DNA from: Paenibacillus foliorum
GTDB taxonomy: Bacteria > Bacillota > Bacilli > Paenibacillales > NBRC-103111
Length of the DNA stretch: 64,000 nt
Direction of reading: 5' to 3'
NCBI RefSeq assembly: GCF_013141765.1
Contig: NZ_WHOD01000056.1
Coordinates: 62,001-126,000, forward strand
Numbering within the stretch: position 1 is the first letter of the stretch; every line of letters starts with the position of its first letter. The notes under the pieces are model-generated. The model ran no database searches. It was given only the letters and a program-made list of their open reading frames with translations, and was not told where the DNA came from. Made by a program: the position numbers and the translations under genes. Below, piece after piece: positions 1 to 8,558 of this stretch.

Positions 1-1788
1 CACAAGGATAAGAACACCGCTCCCCGCCACTTTCGGGTAACCATCAGCTGCTTTGCCGCTGCGGTCAATGAAGAAGGTTTGCTTTTGATCATTTACAGAG
101 GCTAGCCCTTGTTTGAAATCACCCACATCATGATATCTAAAAGAGGTCAGAAGCTGTCCATTCCAATCTGCAATGGCATAGATCGAGCCTATGAAGGGCT
201 GCTGAACGTCGATTGCTTTGCCCAACGCCAGTCGCTGTTCTCCAAGCGTCCGAATGTCATTATAGGCTGGTTTTATAATATAGTTAGCTTGCTTGTCTAT
301 TAGACCATAGCGGGCTCCGTAATCTTCTGCCGTATTCACAACTGCTCTTCCATCCATAAAAACATTGGCATAAGTATAAGCCGGCTGAATAACAATGCTC
401 CCTTTTTCATCGATGTAGCCGTATTTGCCCTGAAGCTGCTGCTGAAAAGAAAGTAGACCGTCACCAAGCGGACCCACAGAGGCAAAAGGATAGGATGCAA
501 GCTTGCTGCCGTCCAAGCCAATCAATGCAAAGTCGTTATCCTTTACTTTAACTACCGTCTTGTTATGCTTGAAGTCTCCTGCTTCTTGGAACTGGGGTTT
601 GATAATTTCGTTGCCTTGCAGATCAAGAAACCCATACAAGCTGGAACCATCGGGATTTGCAACAGATGCCATAGCTCTTCCATTGCTATAAGGCGCTATA
701 TAGTTGTAAGCCTTCTTAGTAATAATGTGCCCATCCCCACCGATCACCTTGAAGCCTTGGCCATCGATAACAACAGCCCGGCCTTCCGAGAAAGGACTAA
801 TGGAGTCATAAATTGGCTTCACTACATATTGGCCCGTTGAATTAATTAAGCCATTGCGTCCATTCATCTGTACAATTGCGAGACCGTTATTTTGAAAATC
901 AGAAGCATATTCGTACTGCGGCTGAATGACCATAGTCCCCTTGCTGTCTATAAACCCCCATCTCACTCCATCCATTGTTTTGACCGAAGCCGGAAACAGT
1001 AAAATTGGAATGTCACGTGCCATACGTACGGATTGAAGCTGCTGCTGAAGCTCAAGCCATTTCTCCTTGGATGGGTATTCATGATTTAAGCTAAGCCCCT
1101 TCTTAATGGAAATAGCAGCGGCCTGCTTCATCCCAGCCTTGATCTGTGCATCAGCTAAGTAATACCAATAAAATGCATAATCCGGATACTGGCGAACCAA
1201 GTGCTCATAGTAGCGAACAACTTTCGGATAATAATATAAGTATACATCGGGGGCAGGAACAAGCTTGCCCTCATGCCATCTCACTACTTCAACGATATAG
1301 GCTTCTCCAGTGTCATGGATCCATAACGCAAATTCGGCAAGGCCATCCTTCCCCTGTTCGCTCGGCATATCCTCTACTTGCATATAGCTAAAGTTGGCAT
1401 CGGGCGGAGCTAGAATATCTCGCAGTCCATCGGCAGTCCATTCATATACAGACAACTGCGACCAAATGGACCCGACTCTCCAGCCTACAATAAGATTATT
1501 AATGCCGGGGGTTGTAACCGGTGCCGCTGTCAGGACGCTGACTTGGTAGCCCGTACCCTTCACGTTGGCAGCCGTAGACCAAACATTATCGCTGTACTTC
1601 AACACGAGAAGATAGACCTCACCTTGTGAGCGATAGACGGCTGTGACCTCATCAACCCCGTCTCCATCCAGATCGACCGCATAAACGGCCGGTTGGGGGC
1701 TTCCATATCCTTCTATAGTCAGTAGCTCCGCACCTCGGGGCAAAAAAGCCCGCACAAGCTGTGTTACTTGTATTAGATTAGCATCCAT
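1..1788 (-). CDS. WG-repeat protein, C-terminus cut by window edge
   Basis: An open frame of 596 codons runs from an ATG at 1788 to the left edge without a stop. The ATG is preceded by a GGGTGTGGGA-type ribosome binding site. The first ~150 residues contain a DLDGDGVDEV calcium-loop-like segment as in FG-GAP/VCBS modules, then a TPR-like stretch (YYLADAQIKAGMKQAAAISIKKG). From about residue 260 there are repeated units such as WGFIDSKGTMVIQPQYEYA, YGFLDLQGNEIIKPQFQEA and YGYIDEKGSIVIQPAYTYA, which is the WG (KWG) beta-repeat. No signal peptide is visible. WG-repeat proteins are poorly characterised and probably mediate binding. It is separated from the catabolic cluster to its right by a terminator, so it is a separate unit. 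Confidence 0.85.
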   Translation of the reverse strand, partial: MDANLIQVTQLVRAFLPRGAELLTIEGYGSPQPAVYAVDLDGDGVDEVTAVYRSQGEVYLLVLKYSDNVWSTAANVKGTGYQVSVLTAAPVTTPGINNLIVGWRVGSIWSQLSVYEWTADGLRDILAPPDANFSYMQVEDMPSEQGKDGLAEFALWIHDTGEAYIVEVVRWHEGKLVPAPDVYLYYYPKVVRYYEHLVRQYPDYAFYWYYLADAQIKAGMKQAAAISIKKGLSLNHEYPSKEKWLELQQQLQSVRMARDIPILLFPASVKTMDGVRWGFIDSKGTMVIQPQYEYASDFQNNGLAIVQMNGRNGLINSTGQYVVKPIYDSISPFSEGRAVVIDGQGFKVIGGDGHIITKKAYNYIAPYSNGRAMASVANPDGSSLYGFLDLQGNEIIKPQFQEAGDFKHNKTVVKVKDNDFALIGLDGSKLASYPFASVGPLGDGLLSFQQQLQGKYGYIDEKGSIVIQPAYTYANVFMDGRAVVNTAEDYGARYGLIDKQANYIIKPAYNDIRTLGEQRLALGKAIDVQQPFIGSIYAIADWNGQLLTSFRYHDVGDFKQGLASVNDQKQTFFIDRSGKAADGYPKVAGSGVLILV

Positions 1789-1892
1789 TCCCACACCCCA
1801 TTTAATTAGTCCGGCTATATCATATTGGGCATAAGTGGATTTTATGACAGTTAATAATCAATTGATACGTGAAGAGGGATGAACTAACAACA

Positions 1893-1925
1893 AAACGCCC
1901 CCAGCAACATGGCTGAGGACGTTGT
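1893..1925 (-). terminator. Rho-independent terminator of the RraA/PIG-L/Tct cluster
   Basis: Read on the minus strand, an AACGTCC-CAGC arm pairs with GCTG-GGGCGTT around a short loop and is followed by a T-rich stretch (GTTTTGTTGTT). It starts about 18 nt after the RraA-family stop codon. Confidence 0.7.
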
Positions 1926-1942
1926 TTAAGCTGCTATGGACA

Positions 1943-2647
1943 CTATTTCTTCGAAGCTCTCGCTTCCTCACTCTCGTAATACACTACATTTTCCTTCTCT
2001 AAAATGCCTCTCAAGCTATAAAAGTCAAGGCTCAGCTCTCCTCTTTCGATTCTAGCCTTGGTATCTTCTTCCTTGGACATTCTTCGGTTGGAGCTCTCCA
2101 GGGCAAACTTAAGGTCTTCTTTTTTTACAAAAACAACACCGTCATCATCAGCCATCACAAGATCCCCAGGGTTAACGGAAGCGCCGCCGCATACTGTTGG
2201 TGCATTCACCCAACCACCGCGTGATTTCGTTGAGCCTTGCGAATGAATAGCTCTCGACCAAACAGGAAATCCGCATTCCCTTATTCTAGATGCATCTCGG
2301 ATTCCCGCTTCGGAAACGACACCCTGAACCCCGCGTTTCATGAGCGCGTTGATGATGAGCTCTCCTATCATACCGGTGGTGCTTTCTCCAATTGTCGTAA
2401 TGACTAGAACATCACCCGGCTTGCAAACCTCGATGGCCGCATGAATCATTAAATTATCTCCCGCAAAGCAGGTGACTGTAACCGCCGGACCGCAAATCAT
2501 ATTGCCCTGTCTGACCGTCTTCAATTCATGACTTACAAGTCCGATTTTTCCTTGGGCCTCATACACAGTAGAGACATCAAGCTTGGAGAAATCTTCAATA
2601 ATTGTTTTATCAGGTCGTTCAATGTTTCTTACAACGTACCTTTCCAT
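1943..2647 (-). CDS. RraA-family aldolase/decarboxylase (GalC-like)
   Basis: This 234-residue protein belongs to the RraA / HMG-CHA aldolase family (old name: demethylmenaquinone methyltransferase-like). It shows the substrate pocket GDVLVI followed by the Arg-Asp pair in SEAGIRDASRI that binds metal and pyruvate in class II pyruvate aldolases. Near residue 165 PGDLVMADDDGVV is the usual C-terminal family signature. It overlaps the PIG-L gene by one base (TGATG), so translation is coupled. In gallate/protocatechuate 4,5-cleavage pathways a PIG-L hydratase (GalB) and an RraA-family aldolase (GalC) act in sequence, giving pyruvate plus oxaloacetate; the pairing here suggests the same chemistry. 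The substrate is inferred. Confidence 0.85.
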   Translation of the reverse strand: MERYVVRNIERPDKTIIEDFSKLDVSTVYEAQGKIGLVSHELKTVRQGNMICGPAVTVTCFAGDNLMIHAAIEVCKPGDVLVITTIGESTTGMIGELIINALMKRGVQGVVSEAGIRDASRIRECGFPVWSRAIHSQGSTKSRGGWVNAPTVCGGASVNPGDLVMADDDGVVFVKKEDLKFALESSNRRMSKEEDTKARIERGELSLDFYSLRGILEKENVVYYESEEARASKK

Positions 2648-3378
2648 CAGTTGAACTCGCCCCCTACATAAGGGAAGCAGCGGCTGAAGGCCTCCGCATA
2701 TTGGTATTGGTTGTTGCCTGAGACCCTGCGTGCGTGATTGCCCCGCAGCTTGGCCTTCGCCCCATAGTATTCAATCAAATGCTTCTGAGCTTTAAAGCAG
2801 TTCATCGCAGCTTCCTTCTGCTCGTACGTTTCTGTAATGTCCATGATCACATCGGGTTTGAAGTCGCTGATTTCGGATTGATGGGGCTCAAAGCCAAACA
2901 GCCGCGCCTGCTTAGTAGTCGGATACCCATCGTATCGCACACCATTCGAGGTAGAAAGAACACTTGCATCAAACACGAACTTCCCAACTGCCTCGTGATC
3001 CGGATTAAATGCGTCTTTAAAGCCATGTGTCAAAATATGATGCGGAGCCGTTTCACGGATTTTACAAACCATTTGCTCCATCCGCTCGTCAGTTAATTTC
3101 ATGTGATAATCTTCATAATCCCAAATTTCCATTTGAGTGATGCCAAGATGCCCCGCAGCTTGCCCGATTTCCTCTCTTCGGATTTTTTTTACATTTTCCA
3201 CAGTCTGCCCTTCGATATTCCAAAGATCGTTCGATTCCCCTCTAACACCATAGCTTAATATGATTAACGTGACATTGGCACCATGCTTGATGTATTTGGC
3301 TATCGCACCTCCGCTTCTCCAAACAAAATCCGCAGCATGGGCGCTGACAACCAATAAATTCACATTTGAGTCAATCAT
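2647..3378 (-). CDS. PIG-L family protein, possible 4-oxalomesaconate hydratase (GalB-like)
   Basis: This 243-residue PIG-L/LmbE-fold protein has an N-terminal beta strand ending in LLVVSAHAADFVWRSGGAIA. In ordinary deacetylases of the family this is AHPDDE; here it is AHAADF, so the metal-site loop is altered. Further conserved segments are IILSYGVRGES, a central WDYEDY, and HILTHGFKDAFNPDHEAVG, which matches the family's second histidine motif. The ATG at 3378 follows AGGAGA. It sits between a DUF6282 gene and an RraA-family gene, an arrangement that fits hydration of a dicarboxylic enol or keto acid followed by aldol cleavage. A plain amide or ester hydrolase is the alternative. Confidence 0.75.
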   Translation of the reverse strand: MIDSNVNLLVVSAHAADFVWRSGGAIAKYIKHGANVTLIILSYGVRGESNDLWNIEGQTVENVKKIRREEIGQAAGHLGITQMEIWDYEDYHMKLTDERMEQMVCKIRETAPHHILTHGFKDAFNPDHEAVGKFVFDASVLSTSNGVRYDGYPTTKQARLFGFEPHQSEISDFKPDVIMDITETYEQKEAAMNCFKAQKHLIEYYGAKAKLRGNHARRVSGNNQYQYAEAFSRCFPYVGGEFN

Positions 3379-3397
3379 AGGTTCATCTCCTCTCCTA

Positions 3398-4285
3398 TCA
3401 GCCTTCTACTAAGAAGGCTGTATTTTTTACAATCATTCTTTTCACTTCTTCTTTTGTAAAACCATTATTCAGCAAGTTTGTAACAAAAATTTGCATTCCC
3501 TCATCGGGATATAAACCATCCGGTTGACCAAGATCTGTTGAAATAATACTATTCTCGGGACCGACAAAACGGATCTCCTCGTATACCTTTTCCCATGTTG
3601 TTTTGTTGGAATGCGGGGTAGTAAAGCAATATTCCATTATAGCTCCCAGCTCTACGAGCTCTTTTTGTTCCTCTTTTGACAAATTGACCGAAGGAAAGTT
3701 CGGATGAGTAATTACGATTTTTTTCACTTGGCGGTCTACTGCAGTTCGAACAAGTGCGAATATCTCTTGTTTGCTTAAATGTCCTGTTGCAAGCACCAGA
3801 TTGTATTCCTTTATAATGTCGAGAATATCAAACACACTCTCTTTAAGGGCTCCATCTTCAAAGATAGAAATACTAGACTGTGTTTTCCCTTGTTCAATTA
3901 ATTGCATTTGCAGCTTAGCCCAGAATGGCAGCTTGGCAGGCTTGCTGCTTTTGAAGTGCTCCTGCTCATTTGCAGCATCGAAAGTAGGCATCCAAACGAT
4001 TTTGGCATTGGCTCTTGCAGCCATTTCAACGGCCATCGGATTCAGAGCTCCAACTGCGTTATTCAAACAAACCGCTCCGATGGCGTTAAAGTTCGGATTT
4101 ATTTTATTAATCAGCTTCGCTCTTTCGGCTGTGCAGAAGTAATGGGATTTAATCCCGTAACCTTTCATTCCTAGCTTCTGCAGCCGTTCCGCCATCTCTA
4201 GGTCATCCAGCTTTCGGTTCATCACATCGGGACCTGAATGGACGTGAAGATCATAGGCTCCAATAAGCAATTCTGCAGCTTCCAT
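3398..4285 (-). CDS. DUF6282 family metal-dependent hydrolase-like protein
   Basis: I chose the ATG at 4285, which follows GCGAGGAA at 8 nt; the frame is open upstream to a TTG at 4336, but that codon lies inside an operator palindrome. The product of ~295 residues starts with GAYDLHVHSGPDV, a DxHxH metal motif of amidohydrolase/PHP-type TIM barrels. Later segments VLATGHLSKQE and IVITHPNFPS supply further histidines, and IISTDLGQPDG an aspartate. The family has no established reaction that I know. Its position between TctA and the PIG-L/RraA pair suggests it processes the same imported acid, for example as a lactonase or decarboxylase. This role is inference. Confidence 0.8.
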   Translation of the reverse strand: MEAAELLIGAYDLHVHSGPDVMNRKLDDLEMAERLQKLGMKGYGIKSHYFCTAERAKLINKINPNFNAIGAVCLNNAVGALNPMAVEMAARANAKIVWMPTFDAANEQEHFKSSKPAKLPFWAKLQMQLIEQGKTQSSISIFEDGALKESVFDILDIIKEYNLVLATGHLSKQEIFALVRTAVDRQVKKIVITHPNFPSVNLSKEEQKELVELGAIMEYCFTTPHSNKTTWEKVYEEIRFVGPENSIISTDLGQPDGLYPDEGMQIFVTNLLNNGFTKEEVKRMIVKNTAFLVEG

Positions 4286-4324
4286 ATCCAATTCCTCGCT
4301 TTCAAAACATTTTAGTAGATCAAT

Positions 4325-4381
4325 ATTGTTCAACAATTATGGCTACAGAGAAAAGCTACACTAGATTTCCCTGTGTGTCAA
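4325..4381 (-). promoter_or_regulatory. Candidate internal promoter and GntR operator before the DUF6282 gene
   Basis: On the minus strand TTGACA (4381-4376) is followed after 17 nt by a weak -10, TAGCTT (4358-4353). About 20 nt further on lies the palindrome ATTGTT-C-AACAAT (4325-4337). The string TTGTTCAACAATTATG recurs exactly in the promoter near 8470, so both are probably bound by the same regulator. Confidence 0.5.
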
Positions 4382-4399
4382 TGTTATTTATTTTGATAT

Positions 4400-5926
4400 T
4401 TATCCTTCTTCACTCACAATGACCTTTTTCCCCCGCAGCTTTAACAACAGAGGAACAGCAAGCCATAAAATGCCAGCTATCAGCAATACGGCTGAAACAG
4501 GTCTTTCTAAAAAAATCATAAAATCGCCATTGCTGGCAGTTAATGCCCTTCTCATATTATTTTCGAGCATAGGTCCCAGAACAAGCCCTAACACTAACGG
4601 GGCAAGCGGAAAATCATTGCGTGCAAGGAAGTACCCAGCTAAACCGCAGCCCATCAACACATATAAGTTAAATGTGTTTACCTGCACCGCGTAAACGCCG
4701 AACACGGAAATGGCTAATATAATAGGCAGCAAATACTTGGGAGGCGTTTGAATGATTTTGGTAAAAACTTTTACCAAGGGCATATTCAAAATAAGCAGCA
4801 TAACATTGCCTATAAACATACTTGCAATCAAACCCCAAACGACTTGAGGATGCTTCTCAAACAAAAGGGGACCTGGTTGAATATTGTACATAAATAGAGC
4901 ACCCATCAGAATAGCCGTTGTCCCGGAACCGGGTATCCCTAACGTGAGAAGTGGAATCATTGAGCCTCCGGAGGCACCGTTATTAGCCGATTCCGGTCCT
5001 GCTACTCCCTCAATTGCCCCGTGTCCGAACTTCTCCGGATGCTTGCTTAATTTCTTCTCCATACTATAGGAGAAGAAGGAGGCGATAGAAGCACCGGCGC
5101 CCGGCAGGATACCGACAAAAAATCCTAACACAGAGCCGCGTACGATAGGCATTGCACTATCCTTCATATCTTTTTTAGTGGGCAGTATACGGTTAATTTT
5201 CGGAAAAATATTCGATTGAATATCCGACTCCAGAATGGTTTTGAACACCTCGCCCAATGCAAAAAGTCCTACAGCAACGGTTAAGAAGTCAATTCCTTGA
5301 TATAGAACAGGAAGTTCAAAAGTAAATCTGGCAACTCCTGAGACGGCATCGATTCCAATTGTAGCTAGCAGCAAACCCATTACGGTCATTATCAAGGCTT
5401 TAGTCATCGATTTGCCAGCCAATCCCGTAACAGCCGCCAATCCTAGCACGACCAGTGAAAAGTACTCGGCCGGACCGAATTTGATAGCTAATTTGGCCAT
5501 CGGCTCCGCCACCGCTATCAGTCCAATCAGAGCAACAATACCCGCAATAAATGAACCGATCGCTGCAATGGATAAAGCGCTTCCTGCTCTACCCTGCTTG
5601 GCCATTTGATAGCCGTCCAAGGTGGTAATAACTGAAGCTGATTCACCAGGTGTATTGATTAATATAGAAGTCGTCGATCCGCCGTACATGGCCCCGTAAT
5701 ACACACCTGCGAGCATGATGATGGAGCTGGTAGCTGCTTCCTCTGGAGTTAATCCTCCCGTCAAGGTTGAAGTTATTGGAATCAGCAGAGCGACCCCACT
5801 CATCGGTCCAATTCCTGGAAGCACCCCTACGGCCGTTCCAATCAATACACCAAAAAAAGCAAAGAGTAAATTATGCCATTGAAAAGCTACGGCAAAGCCG
5901 TTTCCTAAAAATTCAAGTGTAGACAT
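4400..5926 (-). CDS. tctA: Tripartite tricarboxylate transporter, large membrane subunit
   Basis: This 508-residue polytopic protein fits the usual TctA length. The N-terminal family signature is visible as GVLPGIGPMSGVALLIPIT (about residues 37-55), followed by GGSTTSILINTPGE, and the second half repeats the fold with GILPGAGASIASFFSY and LGIPGSGTTAILMGAL. These two PG-containing loops are typical of TctA (PF01970). It forms the membrane channel of a secondary transporter driven by an ion gradient and fed by TctC. The ATG follows AGGAAGG. It is third in the TctC-TctB-TctA order and shares their transcript. Confidence 0.95.
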   Translation of the reverse strand: MSTLEFLGNGFAVAFQWHNLLFAFFGVLIGTAVGVLPGIGPMSGVALLIPITSTLTGGLTPEEAATSSIIMLAGVYYGAMYGGSTTSILINTPGESASVITTLDGYQMAKQGRAGSALSIAAIGSFIAGIVALIGLIAVAEPMAKLAIKFGPAEYFSLVVLGLAAVTGLAGKSMTKALIMTVMGLLLATIGIDAVSGVARFTFELPVLYQGIDFLTVAVGLFALGEVFKTILESDIQSNIFPKINRILPTKKDMKDSAMPIVRGSVLGFFVGILPGAGASIASFFSYSMEKKLSKHPEKFGHGAIEGVAGPESANNGASGGSMIPLLTLGIPGSGTTAILMGALFMYNIQPGPLLFEKHPQVVWGLIASMFIGNVMLLILNMPLVKVFTKIIQTPPKYLLPIILAISVFGVYAVQVNTFNLYVLMGCGLAGYFLARNDFPLAPLVLGLVLGPMLENNMRRALTASNGDFMIFLERPVSAVLLIAGILWLAVPLLLKLRGKKVIVSEEG

Positions 5927-5950
5927 TATGTTTCCTTCCTTCTCCTAGGT

Positions 5951-6409
5951 TCAGAAACCGAGCCATTCCGGAAGTGCCGGGAGCGTTCCTTGCAGTACGG
6001 TTACATAAACGTAATACACACCCACTGAAATTGCCGCAGAAATAATGATGGAAAATAACAGCTTCTTCCGTTCCAGTGTCTGAAATCCGATCAGCAAAAA
6101 TAGGAACGTTGCAATCACATATCCGATTTTTTCCAATAAAAAGACATATAAAACCATAGCAGCAAAGATGATGCCAAATCGCTTGTAATCAAGCTTGGCC
6201 TCCGATTTATCATTCTTCACACGCAAATTTTCGTAAAATAACCGTATGCTTAGTAATATTAGAATAATACCAAGACCCATGGGAAATATATTGGAGCCCA
6301 CGCTGCTGCCGTAAGCGCTTTGAGAAATATTACGGCTATCCACCACGAAAAAGGCGCCTATGGCGAGAAAAGCGATGCTCGCGTAACGGTCAAACATTTT
6401 ATTGGCCAT
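5951..6409 (-). CDS. tctB: Tripartite tricarboxylate transporter, small membrane subunit
   Basis: This protein of 152 residues has four hydrophobic segments (roughly residues 10-26, 40-57, 77-95 and 100-146, the last one long enough to be two), as in TctB. Sequence conservation in this family is weak, so the call rests on length, topology and the position between tctC and tctA. The ATG follows AGGAGG at 7 nt and lies 15 nt after the tctC stop codon. Confidence 0.9.
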   Translation of the reverse strand: MANKMFDRYASIAFLAIGAFFVVDSRNISQSAYGSSVGSNIFPMGLGIILILLSIRLFYENLRVKNDKSEAKLDYKRFGIIFAAMVLYVFLLEKIGYVIATFLFLLIGFQTLERKKLLFSIIISAAISVGVYYVYVTVLQGTLPALPEWLGF

Positions 6410-6424
6410 GCTTTTCCTCCTACT

Positions 6425-7477
6425 TTACTTTCCCATTTCCAGTACTTTTAGCAAATCTTGAATGATTTTATTCTGCTCATCCAATGCTTTGCTGAAGCTG
6501 GCGGAATCTTTGTAATCTGCCTCCCAGCCGTTGGCTGCCATTTCCTTTTTCCACTTCTCAGATTCGGACAGCTTTTTCAAATTTTCATCCCAGAATTTTT
6601 TGGCGTCGGCACTCATTTCCTTCGCTCCAAACACGCCTCGCCAAATATTGAAATCCGCATCAATGCCTAACTCTTTCATAGTTGGCACATCTTTAAATAC
6701 ACCGGATAAACGCTTAGGGGAATTAACAGCAAGCACTTTAATTTTTCCTGATTCCAGAAATTCTCCTACTTCCGCAGCAGTACTTGCCAATATATCCGCA
6801 TTGCCCCCGAGCAGCGCTGTCATGGATTGTGCTTTACCATCATAAGAAACATACTTGACTTTCTTGGGATCGATGCCGTATTTAGAAGCCGGATAAATGA
6901 AAGTCAAATGGTCTACAGTTCCTGGCCCCGTCCCTCCAGCTAATGTTAATTTAGTCGGATCTGCTTTCAAATCGTTAAAAAGCGTTTTCAAATCGTTGTA
7001 TTTGGAATTGGCAGCTACCGCAACTATGCCATAATCTCTGAACAGCTGTGCAAGCGGTGTCGTATCTTTATAGCTGTATGGGATACCGCCGTCCTTTTTC
7101 AAATTATTGATAAGCATCGAAGGGGAATTAACAAAAAACTTGTAATTGTTTTTGGTATCGTTGACTGCGTAATCTGTCATAAAAACAGTGCCGCCGCCTC
7201 CAGGCTTGACTTCAACCGTCATATTTTGATTAACGTATTTCTCTTCTGCCAATATTTTTGTAACAGACCTTGCCGCTTTGTCGAATGCACCGCCCGCGCC
7301 TGATGGAGCAACGAAAACAATTGGCTTTGTAGGATAATTTGAAGCCCCTGACTGCTCCTTTTTGGCGCCGGTGCTTACTGCTCCTCCTGTCCCTGTACTT
7401 CCGCACGCAGCCAAACTAAGGGTCAATACTCCAGCTAATAAAACTTGAAAACCTTTTCCAGTTACTGCTTTCAACAT
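6425..7477 (-). CDS. tctC: Tripartite tricarboxylate transporter, substrate-binding lipoprotein
   Basis: This 350-residue lipoprotein has a signal peptide ending in the lipobox LAAC (Cys 25), as expected for a Gram-positive host where binding proteins are membrane-tethered. After a Ser/Gly linker the mature protein begins with YPTKPIVFVAPSGAGGAFD, the conserved TctC (Bug family) start. GGGTVFMTDYAVND and LAGGTGPGTVDHL line the ligand pocket in this family. Bug proteins bind small carboxylates, either aliphatic or aromatic. The neighbouring GalB/GalC-like enzymes suggest a dicarboxylic or aromatic acid ligand, which is inference. Confidence 0.92.
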   Translation of the reverse strand: MLKAVTGKGFQVLLAGVLTLSLAACGSTGTGGAVSTGAKKEQSGASNYPTKPIVFVAPSGAGGAFDKAARSVTKILAEEKYVNQNMTVEVKPGGGGTVFMTDYAVNDTKNNYKFFVNSPSMLINNLKKDGGIPYSYKDTTPLAQLFRDYGIVAVAANSKYNDLKTLFNDLKADPTKLTLAGGTGPGTVDHLTFIYPASKYGIDPKKVKYVSYDGKAQSMTALLGGNADILASTAAEVGEFLESGKIKVLAVNSPKRLSGVFKDVPTMKELGIDADFNIWRGVFGAKEMSADAKKFWDENLKKLSESEKWKKEMAANGWEADYKDSASFSKALDEQNKIIQDLLKVLEMGK

Positions 7478-7504
7478 AGCAGAATCTCCTCCATAATGAA
7501 TGAT

Positions 7505-8401
7505 TTATTGATGCACGGATTTATTAATTAATGCTTCAAGTACCTGTGTAAAATGCTCAGGAGCTTTCATATCGAAGTAAGATTTTAAATCCAGATCAAC
7601 TAGCTGCTGCAGCTTGCCCTTGGTCGCTAAGGATACAGAATAATCCAAATCCAGATCCTTCAATGTGCTGATGACTTCTCCCATCTCAGCCACTCTTCGC
7701 TCGGCATGAATAGCAGTACGTGTAAGAAGAAGATTAGCTAATTCCTCCGTGGAATGGTTAGATAAAGTGCCCCGGATCGATGATAAAATTTCTTGTTCAA
7801 TGCCTGATTTATAAGCTGCAGTGAGCGTTTCCAGAAGCAAAGCTGTAAACCCTTTCATGAAAATGCTGCGAACCATTTTCATTGCGGATGCGCTTCCAGC
7901 TTCATCATTGATATAGGTAATATTCATTCCGTATGTACCCATGAGGTCTGTAAACTTACGCGCACCTGTACCGCTGACTGAGATCGGAACTTTATGACGA
8001 TGTGGTGGAACCGCTTCCATAACTGCTGCATCTACGAACCCTGCACCTGCATCATCCATAAACTTAGCAATTTCTTGCTTCACTTTTGGAGATGCTGAAT
8101 TCATATCCACGTAGATTTGCTCTTTCTGCAAAAAAGCAGCCGATTCTTGAGCGATCGCAAGTGCATACTTCGCACTGGTCGCGCAAAAAACAACTTGGCT
8201 GCTTTCTATTAATTGTTTCAACGACGAAGTTAAAGTCACATTAGCCAAGTCAGCCCGTTCTTTTATGATGGGTCCAACTACCGGATCTGTAGACATAACG
8301 TCAAATGCGAAGATATCTGTAACTCCCTCGGACACTAAGCCACTGGTAATATGAAATGCAGCTTCACCGAATCCGATGAAGCCTATGCCTGGCTGGTTCA
8401 A
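7505..8401 (-). CDS. NAD(P)-dependent oxidoreductase with DUF1932 C-terminal domain
   Basis: This 298-residue beta-hydroxyacid-dehydrogenase-like protein starts with GIGFIGFGEAAFHITSGL, a Rossmann GxGxxA dinucleotide loop. The middle contains DAAVMEAVPPHRHKVPISVSG and a Lys in SASAMKMVRSIFMKGFTAL, at the place of the catalytic lysine of the 6-phosphogluconate dehydrogenase superfamily. The last ~80 residues match the DUF1932 type. The start is TTG at 8401, preceded by AAGGGGG at 8 nt; no ATG fits. It is the first gene of the transcript that continues into tctCBA. It probably oxidises or reduces a hydroxy or keto acid related to the transported substrate. Confidence 0.82.
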   Translation of the reverse strand: MNQPGIGFIGFGEAAFHITSGLVSEGVTDIFAFDVMSTDPVVGPIIKERADLANVTLTSSLKQLIESSQVVFCATSAKYALAIAQESAAFLQKEQIYVDMNSASPKVKQEIAKFMDDAGAGFVDAAVMEAVPPHRHKVPISVSGTGARKFTDLMGTYGMNITYINDEAGSASAMKMVRSIFMKGFTALLLETLTAAYKSGIEQEILSSIRGTLSNHSTEELANLLLTRTAIHAERRVAEMGEVISTLKDLDLDYSVSLATKGKLQQLVDLDLKSYFDMKAPEHFTQVLEALINKSVHQ

Positions 8402-8465
8402 TGTTCTGGCCCCCTTTTAAGTAAGTAAACAAGCGGATAAGAATAAAAATTAATATTGCCCTCTA

Positions 8466-8524
8466 AATTGTTCAACAATTATGTGCACAATTAAGAATAT
8501 AACGTATCTGCAAAATAGTGTCAA
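8466..8524 (-). promoter_or_regulatory. Promoter with operators for the oxidoreductase-tctCBA operon
   Basis: On the minus strand TTGACA (8524-8519), a 17-nt spacer and TATATT (8501-8496) form a near-consensus sigma-A promoter. Directly after the -10 come TGTGCACA (8489-8482) and the 15-bp palindrome AATTGTT-C-AACAATT (8480-8466), which would cover the transcription start. The palindrome is shared with the site at 4325-4337. Confidence 0.75.
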
Positions 8525-8558
8525 TAACCAAGCTAAAAAAGTCAAATATAGAGGCCGG

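Noticed and set aside
4286..4336. N-terminal extension of the DUF6282 protein from a TTG start
   Set aside because: The TTG lies inside the operator palindrome and lacks a ribosome binding site, whereas the ATG at 4285 has GAGGAA at 8 nt.
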